Of a stretch of 64,000 nt of DNA, positions 49,401 through 57,971 are shown one piece after another. A model generated the notes under the pieces. The model was not told where the DNA came from, ran no database searches, and saw only the letters and a program-made list of their open reading frames with translations. Numbering within the stretch: the first letter of the stretch is position 1; each line of letters starts with the position of its first letter. The translations under genes were made by a program, and so were the position numbers. Source of the DNA: Streptomyces sp. TSRI0281 (GTDB taxonomy: Bacteria > Actinomycetota > Actinomycetes > Streptomycetales > Streptomycetaceae). The DNA lies in assembly GCF_001905125.1 (NCBI RefSeq), contig NZ_LWLE01000001.1, positions 461,418 through 525,417 on the forward strand, read 5' to 3'.

Positions 49401-50047
49401 GGCGCAGCGAGCGCACGTCCCGTGCACCCCGCACGGGGCGCACGGGCGGCCCGCGGCGGCCCGCCGTCGTGCTGGCCGCCGCCCTGGCCGGGGTGGCCCT
49501 GCTCTCCGGCTGCGGAATCCGGACCACGTCGGTGCCGGTGGACGCCGGGGCGGCACCGTCGCGGGTGCCGTGCCGCCTCTCCTCGCCGGACTCCGCCACG
49601 AAGGCGCTGGACGGCATCGAGGTCGACGTCTATCTGGTGTGCGCCTCGCAGCTGGTGACGGTCGACCGCACCGTGCCGGTCCCCGCGACGACGTCCGACC
49701 GTCTGCTGGTCGCGCGGGCCCTCCTGGACGAGGTGCGGTCCCCGCCGCCCGCCGACGAGCGCCGGGCCGGGTTCTCCACTGCGGTGCCGACGAGCCTGCG
49801 GGTCACCGAGGGGCACAAGAGCGACCCGCAGGGCACGCTGAGGCTCAGTACGCAGCCCGAGGACCTGTCGGCGGAGGCGCTGGCCCAGCTCGTCTGCACG
49901 TACGCGGAGAGCGACGTGCTCGTCTCCGCGGGCACCGTCGTCCTGGGCGGCCCCGGGAACTACGCGCCGCGGGGCTATCTGTGCACGACGGAGACGAAGG
50001 CGCGGCCTCAGGCCGTACCGACGCTCGGCGCGGTCGAACTGCGCTGA
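49397..50047 (+). CDS. lipoprotein encoded in the afsQ operon
   Basis: 216 residues. Arg-rich n-region, hydrophobic core (VVLAAALAGVALLSGC) with lipobox LSGC at about 36-39, then a mature alpha/beta domain (GIEVDVYLVCASQLVTVDRT...LAQLVCTYAESDVLVSAG) with conserved Cys residues. Resembles a GerMN/LpqB-type accessory fold, but I cannot confirm this. The 4-nt overlap with afsQ2 (GTGA) suggests it modulates the AfsQ2 sensor from outside the membrane, as many lipoproteins encoded with kinases do. From memory the counterpart is SCO4905. Confidence 0.85.
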   Translation: MRRSERTSRAPRTGRTGGPRRPAVVLAAALAGVALLSGCGIRTTSVPVDAGAAPSRVPCRLSSPDSATKALDGIEVDVYLVCASQLVTVDRTVPVPATTSDRLLVARALLDEVRSPPPADERRAGFSTAVPTSLRVTEGHKSDPQGTLRLSTQPEDLSAEALAQLVCTYAESDVLVSAGTVVLGGPGNYAPRGYLCTTETKARPQAVPTLGAVELR

Positions 50048-50212
50048 GCCACCTCCGGCCGAGCGCCCCGAGCGGACGCGTCGGAGCTGACCGAGCCCGG
50101 TGCGGTCGAGCGGGCGCGGTCGGGGCGATCGGGGGCGCGGACCGCTCGCCGTCGCGCCGGGCGCACCTTCCTGCGGTCGCGCGGAACCGATCCTGCCGGT
50201 CGTGGCGTCTTG

Positions 50213-50767
50213 GTGGACGTGCGTCAAGGTTCGGGCGGCCAGACCGTCATCCGCTTCCGCGCGTCGGGGGTCTCTCTCCTCTTCGCGCATCTGCTGCTCG
50301 TCGCGTGGCTGACTCTGCGCCCGCTGGATGTGCCCTGGATGACGGCCGCGAATTTCGAGCCGTTGGCCGGTATCAGGGCAGATCTGGCTCTCGGCCCGGT
50401 CGAGGCGGCCCGCCGTATCGGTGAGGGGCTGCTCCTGCTGGCCCCACTGGGTGTGCTGCTGCCGTTGGCCGGGGGGCGGCTCTTCGTCTCCCCGTGGGTC
50501 TCGCTGGTGCGCACGGTCGCCGCCGGTGCCCTGATCTCGCTGGCCATCGAGCTGGCGCAGACCGCCGTGCCCGGACAGGTGGTGGACATCGACTCGCTGC
50601 TGCTGAACACCGCCGGGGTGGGACTGGCCCATCTGCTGGTCGTCCCGGTGTGCCGGGCCCGGCTGCGCCGCCGCGAACAGCCGGGGGTACGAGACGCCCC
50701 CCGCCTCAGGGACGAGGCCCCTGGGGGCCCGACCCCGACGATTCCCAGGGTCGGCATCGCACCGTAG
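50213..50767 (+). CDS. VanZ family membrane protein
   Basis: 184 residues. Four hydrophobic segments with the VanZ signature: WLTLRPLDVPW near helix 1, NFEPLAGIRADL, GLLLLAPLGVLLPLAGG, AIELAQTAVPGQVVDIDSLLLNTAGVGLAHLL (the conserved E-x-x-Q and D-x-x-D-x-x-x-N). VanZ homologues influence teicoplanin susceptibility in enterococci; most family members have no known role. GTG start. A charged C-terminal tail follows the last helix. No sign of other resistance genes nearby. Confidence 0.88.
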   Translation: MDVRQGSGGQTVIRFRASGVSLLFAHLLLVAWLTLRPLDVPWMTAANFEPLAGIRADLALGPVEAARRIGEGLLLLAPLGVLLPLAGGRLFVSPWVSLVRTVAAGALISLAIELAQTAVPGQVVDIDSLLLNTAGVGLAHLLVVPVCRARLRRREQPGVRDAPRLRDEAPGGPTPTIPRVGIAP

Positions 50768-50857
50768 AGCGATGCTCCGTACCGCTTCGCCGAGCCACTA
50801 TGGATACATCGGGAGCCACCCACCGCTCCCCCGGAACGGTTCACGAAGGAGCCCACC

Positions 50858-51064
50858 ATGGCCGCACTTGCCCGCCCCCGCGAAGGACGCATGATCGGTG
50901 GAGTGTGCGCAGCGCTGGCACGGCGCTTCGGCATCTCCGCAGGGACGATGCGCATCATCTTCGTCGCCTCGTGTCTGCTCCCCGGCCCGCAGTTCCTGCT
51001 GTACCTGGCGCTGTGGGCGCTACTGCCGTCGGAGAAGTCCGCCACGTCCGCGACGGCCTGGTGA
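50858..51064 (+). CDS. PspC domain small membrane protein
   Basis: 68 residues: RPREGRMIGGVCAALARRFGI (PspC box), then one membrane helix (GTMRIIFVASCLLPGPQFLLYLALWALLP) and a short polar tail. PspC domains sense or transmit envelope stress and often belong to larger regulators; here the domain stands alone. ATG 50858 with GAAGGAG 7 nt upstream. Followed by a strong terminator. Confidence 0.88.
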   Translation: MAALARPREGRMIGGVCAALARRFGISAGTMRIIFVASCLLPGPQFLLYLALWALLPSEKSATSATAW

Positions 51065-51088
51065 CGCGCGGACCACGGGGAGCACGCG

Positions 51089-51127
51089 CAGTGGGGCACA
51101 CACCCGGACCGGGTGGGTGCCCCACTG
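51089..51127. terminator. bidirectional terminator after the pspC-like gene
   Basis: 17-bp stem CAGTGGGGCACACACCC/GGGTGGGTGCCCCACTG with one mismatch and a 5-nt loop, between convergent genes ending at 51064 and 51160. Confidence 0.88.
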
Positions 51128-51159
51128 GCATGTGCGGTGGTGTGCCGCGGGGGTGGTGA

Positions 51160-51453
51160 TCAGCCGCCGAGCGGGATCCCGTTCGCCGACAGGCCCTTGG
51201 TGGGCAGGCCGCCGAGCAGGCCGGTGACGGGGGCGACGGCGTCGGTGGCCTCGCCGCCGAGGACCTTGTTCGCGGTCTCCTGGACCAGCAGGGACTTGGC
51301 GACGGTGTCCAGGGCGCTGGTGGAGACGGGGAGCGCACCGGCGACGGCGTCGACCGGCAGCGCGGTGACGGCGGAGGCACTGCCGGCGGCGGCAGCGGCG
51401 AAAGCGGCACCGAGGGCGGCGACGCCGAGAGTCCTGGCAGCAGACTTCTTCAT
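51160..51453 (-). CDS. small secreted protein, 97 aa
   Basis: MKKSAARTLGVAALGAAFAA begins a clear signal peptide cleaved near ASA-VT (about residue 29). The mature part is Ala/Val/Leu/Thr-rich without Cys or anchor (TALPVDAVAGALPVSTSALD...VTGLLGGLP). The last residues GLSANGIPLGG recall the C-termini of Streptomyces ALP-like cell-wall proteins. ATG 51453; purine-rich AAGGACGAA lies upstream. Function unknown. Confidence 0.75.
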   Translation of the reverse strand: MKKSAARTLGVAALGAAFAAAAAGSASAVTALPVDAVAGALPVSTSALDTVAKSLLVQETANKVLGGEATDAVAPVTGLLGGLPTKGLSANGIPLGG

Positions 51454-51586
51454 GAGAATTCGTCCTTGGGGAAGGGGATGTGAGCGGCTTCGCAACGTAG
51501 CCAGCTCATTACCTGTTCCGCAAACATGGCGACACACGAAAAACGGCCGGGACACGAAGACCCCGGCCGTTCCCCCTGAGCTGCTC

Positions 51587-52741
51587 TCAGCCCACCGGGG
51601 ACGAAGAACCGCTGGTCGCGGCGGTCTGCCGGAACAGCCATTCGGACTTCAGTTCCGCGTATCCGGGCTTGACGACGTCGTTGATCATCGCCAGACGTTC
51701 ATCGAAAGGAATGAACGCTGATTTCATCGCATTGACTGTGAACCACTGCATGTCGTCGAGCGTGTATCCGAAAGTCTCGATCAGCCTCTCGAATTCCCCG
51801 CTCATGCTCGTCCCGCTCATCAGCCGGTTGTCCGTATTCACCGTGGCGCGGAAATGCAGCTTCCGCAGCAGCCCGATGGGGTGCTCGGCGTAGGAGTCGG
51901 CGGCGCCGGTCTGGAGGTTGGAGGTCGGGCACAGCTCCAGCGGGATGCGCTTGTCGCGTACGTAGGAGGCGAGCCGGCCCAGCGTCACGGTGCCGTCATC
52001 GGCGACCTCGATGTCGTCGATGATGCGGACGCCGTGACCGAGGCGGTCGGCGCCGCACCACTGGAGGGCCTGCCAGATCGACGGGAGCCCGAACGCCTCG
52101 CCCGCGTGGATGGTGAAGTGGTTGTTCTCGCGCTTGAGGTACTCGAACGCGTCGAGGTGCCGGGTGGGCGGGTAGCCCGCCTCGGCGCCCGCGATGTCGA
52201 AGCCGGCGACGCCCAGGTCGCGGTAGCGGTTGGCGAGTTCGGCGATCTCCAGGGCGCGGGCGGCGTGCCGCATCGCGGTGAGGAGCGCGCCGACGCGGAT
52301 GCGGTGGCCGTTCGCGCGGGCCCGGCGCTCGCCCTCGCGGAAGCCCTCGTTGACCGCTTCGACGACCTCTTCGAGGGTCAGTCCGCCGGTCAGGTGCTGC
52401 TCGGGGGCGTAGCGCACCTCGGCGTAGACGACGCCGTCCTCGGCGAGGTCCTCGGCGCACTCGGCGGCCACCCGGAACAGGGCCTCACGGGTCTGCATGA
52501 CGGCGCAGGTGTGGGCGAATGTCTCCAGGTAGCGCTCCAGCGAACCGGAGTCGGCCGCCTCGCGGAACCAGACGCCGAGCTTGTCGGGCTCGGTCTCGGG
52601 AAGGTCGTCGTAGCCCTGCTCGCGCGCCAGGTCCACGATCGTGCCGGGGCGCAGGCCACCGTCGAGGTGGTCGTGGAGGAGCACCTTGGGGGCACGCCGG
52701 ATCTGGTCGGAATCAGGGACATTCAGGGTCTGGCTCGTCAT
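51587..52741 (-). CDS. add: adenosine deaminase
   Basis: 384 residues. Zinc and substrate motifs: [15 protein letters not shown] (HxH), the catalytic HAGE in [15 protein letters not shown], and [17 protein letters not shown] with the zinc Asp. Deaminates adenosine and deoxyadenosine to the inosine forms, feeding pnp. The ATG at 52741 has no Shine-Dalgarno; a -10-like TAGAGT lies 6 nt upstream, so a leaderless message is likely, and a nucleoside operator lies directly behind the -10. The C-terminus ends in a Ser-rich tail ([12 protein letters not shown]). Confidence 0.96.
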   Translation of the reverse strand: MTSQTLNVPDSDQIRRAPKVLLHDHLDGGLRPGTIVDLAREQGYDDLPETEPDKLGVWFREAADSGSLERYLETFAHTCAVMQTREALFRVAAECAEDLAEDGVVYAEVRYAPEQHLTGGLTLEEVVEAVNEGFREGERRARANGHRIRVGALLTAMRHAARALEIAELANRYRDLGVAGFDIAGAEAGYPPTRHLDAFEYLKRENNHFTIHAGEAFGLPSIWQALQWCGADRLGHGVRIIDDIEVADDGTVTLGRLASYVRDKRIPLELCPTSNLQTGAADSYAEHPIGLLRKLHFRATVNTDNRLMSGTSMSGEFERLIETFGYTLDDMQWFTVNAMKSAFIPFDERLAMINDVVKPGYAELKSEWLFRQTAATSGSSSPVG

Positions 52742-52748
52742 CTTGGCA

Positions 52749-52769
52749 CTCTAGCGCCTACGCGCGTAG
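52749..52769 (-). promoter_or_regulatory. add promoter element with nucleoside-regulon operator
   Basis: On the reverse strand, CTACGCGCGTAG (52758-52769) is followed by GGCG... and TAGAGT (52749-52754, -10 candidate), then 6 nt to the ATG. The palindrome lies in the -35/-10 spacer, as in the deoC promoter. Confidence 0.65.
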
Positions 52770-52842
52770 AGCGCTTCGTCGATGCGTAACAGTGACCGCG
52801 AAGTCGGGTGGAGTACACCTCTCCTTCTGAGACTGTTCTGTC

Positions 52843-53607
52843 ATGGCACAGCGCGCACTTCCCCTGCCTGCTGCGAGGCTGGGACGGGCCGTCCTCACGG
52901 CCGGAGCACCACCCGAGGTCAGCGGCGTCGTTCTGCTGCTCCCGGACGGCAGGGCGGACTCGCCCCGCCGTCCTTCCGCCTGGTCGTACGCGGTCCAGCT
53001 GCCGTTCGCCCGGACCCTGGCCCGCGCGGGCCGGGACGACGGTCTCGCGGTGCATGTCCTGCGCTACCGCGCGCGCGGCTGGAACGGTGACGCGGCCCCG
53101 GCAGCGGACGCCGAGTGGGCGGCCGACGAGGCCGTACGGCGCTACGGCGACGTCCCCGTCTGCCTCGTCGGCCACGGCATGGGCGGCCGGGCCGCGCTGC
53201 GGGCCGGCGGGCACACCGCCGTGACGTCCGTGCTGGCGATGGCCCCCTGGCTGCCGGAGCACGCCCCGGACGAGCCCGATCCGGAGCCGGTGAAGCAACT
53301 GGTGGGGCGGCGGGTGCTGATCGTGCACGGCACGAACGACGCGCACACGGACCCGGAGCTGTCGTACCGGCTGGCCGAGCGGGCCAAGAAGTCCAACCGG
53401 GACACCTGCCGCTTCGAGGTCCACTCCGACGGGCACGCGCTGCGCCAGCACCGGTCCGAAGTGGAGGCACTGGCCGCCGACTTCGTCCGGGGATCGCTGT
53501 TCGCCCGGTCCTACGCCCGGCCGGTGGCCGACGCGCTGGCGGCCCCGCCGCCGCTGGGGCTGCGGATGCCGCTGGCCGCCGGGTTCGGCCGCTCGCTGCG
53601 CCCGTAG
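52843..53607 (+). CDS. alpha/beta-hydrolase fold protein lacking the Ser nucleophile
   Basis: 254 residues. VSGVVLLLPDGRADS, an FARTLAR helix, CLVGHGMGGRAALRAGG at the nucleophile elbow, VLIVHGTNDAHTDPE (acid) and HSDGHALRQHRSEVE (His). The elbow should read G-x-S-x-G but is GHGMG: the nucleophile Ser is Gly, so ordinary hydrolysis is not expected. Acid and His are retained. Could be a pseudo-enzyme, or use another nucleophile. ATG at 52843, divergent from add. The stop codon is in the 34-bp tandem repeat shared with the lysR gene end. Confidence 0.82.
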   Translation: MAQRALPLPAARLGRAVLTAGAPPEVSGVVLLLPDGRADSPRRPSAWSYAVQLPFARTLARAGRDDGLAVHVLRYRARGWNGDAAPAADAEWAADEAVRRYGDVPVCLVGHGMGGRAALRAGGHTAVTSVLAMAPWLPEHAPDEPDPEPVKQLVGRRVLIVHGTNDAHTDPELSYRLAERAKKSNRDTCRFEVHSDGHALRQHRSEVEALAADFVRGSLFARSYARPVADALAAPPPLGLRMPLAAGFGRSLRP

Positions 53608-53699
53608 CGCCGGTCGGTCCGGGAGCCGCCCGCGCCCGTAGCGCCGCCCGGTCCGGGAGCCGGCCGCGCCCGCCCTGCCGGTCAGTCCGGGAGCAGGTG
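53598..53699. repeat. three 34-bp tandem repeats joining two convergent gene ends
   Basis: Units at 53598, 53632 and 53666 start GCGCCCG and share TCCGGGAGC near their 3' end. Unit 1 contains the TAG stop of the hydrolase-like gene (53605-53607) and unit 3 the stop codon (53682) plus the last codons of the convergent LysR gene. Units 1 and 2 differ at four positions; unit 3 is more diverged. Confidence 0.88.
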
Positions 53700-54635
53700 G
53701 CCCCGACGGGAGAGCAGGAAGCGCTTGAAGGCGGCGACGGGCGGGGTGTCCGGGTGGCCGTCCAGCCAGGCGACGCCGATCTCCCGGGCCGCCCGCGGGG
53801 CGGTGACGGTCAGCTCGACGACACCGGGCCGGGCCACCGCGGGGGGCGGCAGGAGAGCCACCCCGAGTCCCGCCGCGACCAGACCGCGCAGGGTCTCGGC
53901 CTCCTCGCCCTCGAAGGCGACCCGCGGGGTGAAGCCCGCCTCCGCGCAGAGGTCGTCGGTGATCCGCCGCAGGCCGTAGCCCGGTTCGAGGGTGACGAAG
54001 AATTCGTCGGCGGCCTCCGCGAGGCGGACGCGGCGGCGGCCCGCGAGGCGGTGGTCGTCGGGGACCACCAGGCGCAGCCGCTGCTCGTCGAGGCGGCGGG
54101 CGACCAGGTCCGGGGCGTCGGGGACGGGTGAGGTGAGGCAGAGGTCGAGGCCGCCCGCGCGCAGGCGCTCGATCATCGCCTCGCCGTAGTTCTGGACGAG
54201 CTGGAAGCGGACCTTGGGGTGGTCGACGCGGAAGGCCCGGATCAGGGCGGGCACGGTCTCGGAGCCCATGGTGTGCAGGAAGCCGAAGGCGACCTTGCCC
54301 GCGCTGGGGTCGGCGTCCGCCCGTACGGAGTCGGCGGCCTTCTCCACCTCGGCCAGCGCCCGCTCCGCCGAGCCCAGGAAGGTGCGGCCCGCCGGGGTGA
54401 GCGAGACGGTACGGCCCCTGCGGGCGAACAGGGCGACGCCCAGATCCTGTTCGAGTCTGACCATGGCCCGCGAGAGCGTCGACTGCGGGACTCCCAGCTC
54501 GTGCGCGGCGCGGGTGACGTGCTCGTGACGGGCCACCGCCGCGAAGTACGCGAGCCTCGGCGCGAGTACCGCGCGGATGTCTTCTTCGTAACTGCTCGGT
54601 GACAGCCGAGGCTGTGAGCTGCGTTCATGCACCAT
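53682..54635 (-). CDS. LysR family transcriptional regulator
   Basis: 317 residues. N-terminal HTH: RLAYFAAVARHEHVTRAAHE, then LGVPQSTLSRAMVRLEQDLGVALFARRGR and SLTPAGRTFL. Substrate-binding domain from about residue 105 (KVAFGFLHTMGSETVPALIRAFR; GGLDLCLTSP). ATG 54635 chosen. Divergent from the MFS gene across 62 bp, the classic arrangement in which a LysR protein controls its neighbour; the interval and start region contain GCGTTCATGC and GCATGAAACGC in inverted orientation. Its 3' end is part of the 34-bp repeat. Confidence 0.9.
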   Translation of the reverse strand: MVHERSSQPRLSPSSYEEDIRAVLAPRLAYFAAVARHEHVTRAAHELGVPQSTLSRAMVRLEQDLGVALFARRGRTVSLTPAGRTFLGSAERALAEVEKAADSVRADADPSAGKVAFGFLHTMGSETVPALIRAFRVDHPKVRFQLVQNYGEAMIERLRAGGLDLCLTSPVPDAPDLVARRLDEQRLRLVVPDDHRLAGRRRVRLAEAADEFFVTLEPGYGLRRITDDLCAEAGFTPRVAFEGEEAETLRGLVAAGLGVALLPPPAVARPGVVELTVTAPRAAREIGVAWLDGHPDTPPVAAFKRFLLSRRGHLLPD

Positions 54636-54697
54636 GGGAACGATTATGACGAGTTCGTGCATTGGACGCATGAAACGCGGAAGCCTACTTTCGACGT

Positions 54698-55993
54698 ATG
54701 CCTCCTGCCAGTACCGGGGCATCCACCCTCGCCGTGGATGCCTCAGCCGCGCCGTCCCCCCTCTCCACCACCGACGCCACCACGCGTCTTGAGCCCGGCC
54801 GCCCCGGCTACCGCCGGATGAGCTTCGCGCTCTTCGCCGCCGGGATCGCGACGTTCGCCCTCCTCTACTCCACCCAGGCACTGCTGCCCGCCGTCTCCGC
54901 CTCCTTCGGCGCCACGGCGGGACAGGCGAGCTGGACGGTCTCCGCGGCGACCGGGGCGCTGGCCCTGTGCGTCCTGCCGCTGAGCGCGCTCTCCGAGCGG
55001 TTCGGGCGGCGGCAGATGATGACCGCCTCGCTGACGGTCGCCGTACTGGTGGGTCTGCTCATCCCGTTCGCCCCGTCGCTCGGCTGGCTGATCGCGCTGC
55101 GGGCCGTGCAGGGAGCCGCGCTCGCCGGGCTGCCGGCCTCCGCGATGGCGTATCTGGCCGAGGAGGTGCGGCCCAAGGCGCTGGTCGCCGCGATCGGGCT
55201 GTTCGTGGCGGGCAACAGCATCGGCGGCATGAGCGGCCGCATCCTCACCGGCTGGGTCGCCCAGCTGTGGGGCTGGCGGGCCGCGCTCTTCTCCGTGGGG
55301 CTGCTCGCCGTGGCCTGCGCGGTCGTCTTCCACTTCATGATCCCCAAGGCCCGGCACTTCACGCCCGGCTCGCTGAACCCGAAGGCCCTGGCGAAGACCG
55401 TCGGCGGGCACCTCGCCGATCCGCTGCTGCGCCGCCTGTACGCGATCGGCGCCCTGTTCATGACGGTGTTCGGCGCGGTCTACACCGTGATCGGCTACCG
55501 GCTGGTCGAGGCCCCGTTCAGCCTCCCGCAGGGCATCGTCGGCTCGATCTTCCTGGTCTACCTGGTCGGCACGGTCTCCTCCGCCGCGGCCGGACAACTG
55601 GTCGCCCGGCTCGGCCGCCGGGGAGCGCTCTACCTCGCCGTCTCCACCACGGCCGCCGGTCTGCTGCTCTCGCTGGCCGGCCAACTGCCCGCCGTGCTGC
55701 TGGGCCTGGTGCTGATCACGGCCGGGTTCTTCGCCGGGCACGCGGTCGCCTCGTCCTCGGTGAGCCGTACGGCCACCACGGGCCGCGCCCAGGCATCCGC
55801 GCTCTACCAGTCCGCGTACTACCTGGGCTCCAGCGCGGGCGGCACGCTCGGTGCGGTCGCCTTCCACGCCGGGGGCTGGGCGGGGACGGTGGCGCTGGGG
55901 CTGCTCGCGGTCCTCGGCGTCGTATCGATCACGCTGTACGGGACCCGGGTCGCGCGGGCCGAGCGGCGCGCGCTCGTCCCCGCCACGCGCTGA
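54698..55993 (+). CDS. MFS transporter (drug/metabolite exporter type)
   Basis: 431 residues, 12 predicted helices. Motif-A-like LSALSERFGRRQMM between helices 2 and 3, and the DHA1-type LIALRAVQGAALAGLPASAMAYLAEEV. Second-half repeat LVARLGRRGALYLA. Probably an efflux permease under control of the divergent LysR protein. ATG 54698; no strong Shine-Dalgarno visible. Substrate unknown. Confidence 0.9.
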   Translation: MPPASTGASTLAVDASAAPSPLSTTDATTRLEPGRPGYRRMSFALFAAGIATFALLYSTQALLPAVSASFGATAGQASWTVSAATGALALCVLPLSALSERFGRRQMMTASLTVAVLVGLLIPFAPSLGWLIALRAVQGAALAGLPASAMAYLAEEVRPKALVAAIGLFVAGNSIGGMSGRILTGWVAQLWGWRAALFSVGLLAVACAVVFHFMIPKARHFTPGSLNPKALAKTVGGHLADPLLRRLYAIGALFMTVFGAVYTVIGYRLVEAPFSLPQGIVGSIFLVYLVGTVSSAAAGQLVARLGRRGALYLAVSTTAAGLLLSLAGQLPAVLLGLVLITAGFFAGHAVASSSVSRTATTGRAQASALYQSAYYLGSSAGGTLGAVAFHAGGWAGTVALGLLAVLGVVSITLYGTRVARAERRALVPATR

Positions 55994-56165
55994 GCGGCCC
56001 GTCGAACCCGCAGAACCCGCTGACCCCGCTGAACCAAGGGCGGCGCGAACCGGCCGGACCCGAACCGGTACGCGATCGCGAGGTCACCCCGCGCAACCTC
56101 CACTCCCCTTCGCGCGTCCTAGCAGACGAGACCGACGTACTGCCTGCGAAGGGGAGTTGGCGTAC

Positions 56166-56882
56166 ATGAGAGTCACACCGAAGATGCCTGCCGTGCGGCT
56201 GCGGCGCGGGGTCGCGCTGTCCGTCGCCGGACTGGTGGCGGCGCCCGCGCTGGTCCTGGGCACCGGCACCGCCGCCCAGGCGGCGTCCTGCACGAAGTCC
56301 ACCGGGCCGTACCAGAAGAAGGTGGAGAAGTTTCTGAAGCGGCCCGTCGACGGCAAGCAGTCGACGGCCGACTGCAAGGCCACCCAGAAGTTCCAGAAGG
56401 CCCACGGGATCACGCCCACCATCGGGTACGCGGGGCCGCTCACCTGGCGCACCATGAACACGATGCTCGACCAGAAGGCCGCCGGGAAGAATCCCAACAA
56501 GGCGAAGAAGTGTCCCACCGACAAGGGGCGCGTCGCGTGCGTGGACCTGACGCGGCAGCTGAGCTGGATCCAGGACGGCAAGAAGCTGAAGTTCGGTCCG
56601 GTGCCGGTGCGGACCGGGCGCGACGGAGCGGAGACGCGTACCGGCGCGAGCAAGGTGTACTGGCGCGACATCAAGCACTGGTCGACGATCTACAAGGTCT
56701 GGATGCCGTACTCCCAGTTCTTCGACGGCGGCCAGGCGTTCCACTCGGTCACCAAGTCCATGTACAACCCTCCGGGCTCGGGCGGCTGCGTCAACATGCG
56801 GCCCGCGGACGCGAAGTCGTACTGGAAGCTGCTGAAGAAGGGCGACGACGTCTTCGTGTACGGACGCAAGCCCGGAACGTGA
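56166..56882 (+). CDS. secreted L,D-transpeptidase with N-terminal peptidoglycan-binding-like domain
   Basis: 238 residues. Signal peptide (about 1-40, AAQA-ASC), a small helical PG_binding_1-like domain (GPYQKKVEKFLKRPVDGKQS...FQKAHGITPTIGYAGPLTWR), then YkuD: SWIQDGKKLKFGPVPVRTG, WMPYSQFFDGGQAFHSV, and GSGGCVNM with Cys208. Not a lipoprotein, unlike the transpeptidase at 6735. ATG 56166 follows AAGGGGAG. Presumed 3-3 cross-linking or wall-protein attachment. Confidence 0.93.
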   Translation: MRVTPKMPAVRLRRGVALSVAGLVAAPALVLGTGTAAQAASCTKSTGPYQKKVEKFLKRPVDGKQSTADCKATQKFQKAHGITPTIGYAGPLTWRTMNTMLDQKAAGKNPNKAKKCPTDKGRVACVDLTRQLSWIQDGKKLKFGPVPVRTGRDGAETRTGASKVYWRDIKHWSTIYKVWMPYSQFFDGGQAFHSVTKSMYNPPGSGGCVNMRPADAKSYWKLLKKGDDVFVYGRKPGT

Positions 56883-56975
56883 GGGGCTTTGGTGCTTCCC
56901 ACCCGATTGTCAGTGGCCTGCGGTAGCTTCCAGAGTGCTGGATGAGTGGTGTCACAGCGCAACAGGGGTGGAGCG

Positions 56976-57971
56976 ATGAGCGATCTGACGAAGACGGCCA
57001 CGGCGAGCGTCGACAGCCGTCTGGAAGGGCACCGGGTCGAGCTGACCGGCTACTGCTACCGGATGCTCGGCTCGGCCTTCGAGGCCGAGGACGCGGTCCA
57101 GGACACCCTGGTGAGGGCCTGGCGCAATTTCGACAAGTTCGAGGGCCGTTCCTCGCTGCGGTCCTGGCTCTACCGGATCGCGACGAACGTCTGTCTGGAC
57201 ATGCTGAACGCGGGCAACAAGCGGGCCAGGCCGGTGGATCTGAGCGGACCCACCCCGCTGGCCCGGGCGGCGCTCAACCCGCTGCCCGAGAACACCTGGC
57301 TGGAGCCGATGCCGGACGGCCGGATCCTGCCGTCGGTGGAAGATCCCGCGGAGGCCGCCGTGGCCCGGGAGTCGGTGCGCCTCGCGTTCGTCGCCGCGCT
57401 TCAGCATCTGCCCCCCAAGCAGCGGGCCGTGCTGATCCTGCGCGAGGTCCTCGCCTGGAAGGCGAGTGAGGTCGCCGAACTGCTCGACACCTCGGTCGCC
57501 TCGGTCAACAGCGCCCTCCAGCGGGCGCGGGCCACACTCACGGAGACCGAGGACCGGGCCGCGGACACCGCGAACCCGCTCGACGCGGAGCAGCAGAAGC
57601 TCCTCGAACGGTACGTGACGGCGTTCGAGGGCTACGACATGACGGCACTGACCGCGCTGCTCCACGAGGACGCCGTGATGACGATGCCGCCGTTCGATCT
57701 CTGGCTGAAGGGGCACGAGGACATCACGGGCTTCATGCTCTCCTTCGGCGCGAGCTGCGCGGGCTCCCGTCTGGTGGCGACCGAGGCCAACGGGACACCG
57801 GCGTTCGCGCACTACAAGCCGAACCCCGAGGGGCCCGGTTTCGTGCCGTGGGCGTTGCAGGTCATCGACATCACGGACGGCGCGATCTCCGGGATGCACT
57901 GCTTCCTGGACACCCCGCGCTGGTTCCCGCTGTTCGGGCTGCCCGACCACCTCCCCGCCGCTACGGCGTGA
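56976..57971 (+). CDS. ECF sigma factor with SnoaL-like C-terminal domain (SigG type)
   Basis: 331 residues. Region 2 (YCYRMLGSAFEAEDAVQDTLVRAWRNFDKFEGRSSLRSWLYRIATNVCLDML), then WLEPMPDG, region 4 (LQHLPPKQRAVLILREVLAWKASEVAELLDTSVASVNSALQRARATL), and a C-terminal ~120-residue SnoaL-like fold (LLERYVTAFEGYDMTALTALLHEDAVMTMPP). This is the SigG/TIGR02960 arrangement, in which the extra domain replaces a separate anti-sigma factor. ATG 56976 with AGGGG upstream. Followed by a translationally coupled small gene. Confidence 0.92.
   Translation: MSDLTKTATASVDSRLEGHRVELTGYCYRMLGSAFEAEDAVQDTLVRAWRNFDKFEGRSSLRSWLYRIATNVCLDMLNAGNKRARPVDLSGPTPLARAALNPLPENTWLEPMPDGRILPSVEDPAEAAVARESVRLAFVAALQHLPPKQRAVLILREVLAWKASEVAELLDTSVASVNSALQRARATLTETEDRAADTANPLDAEQQKLLERYVTAFEGYDMTALTALLHEDAVMTMPPFDLWLKGHEDITGFMLSFGASCAGSRLVATEANGTPAFAHYKPNPEGPGFVPWALQVIDITDGAISGMHCFLDTPRWFPLFGLPDHLPAATA

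Noticed and set aside
50213..50767. VanZ gene as part of a glycopeptide resistance cluster
   Set aside because: No vanHAX or vanRS genes nearby; isolated VanZ-family genes are common in actinobacteria.
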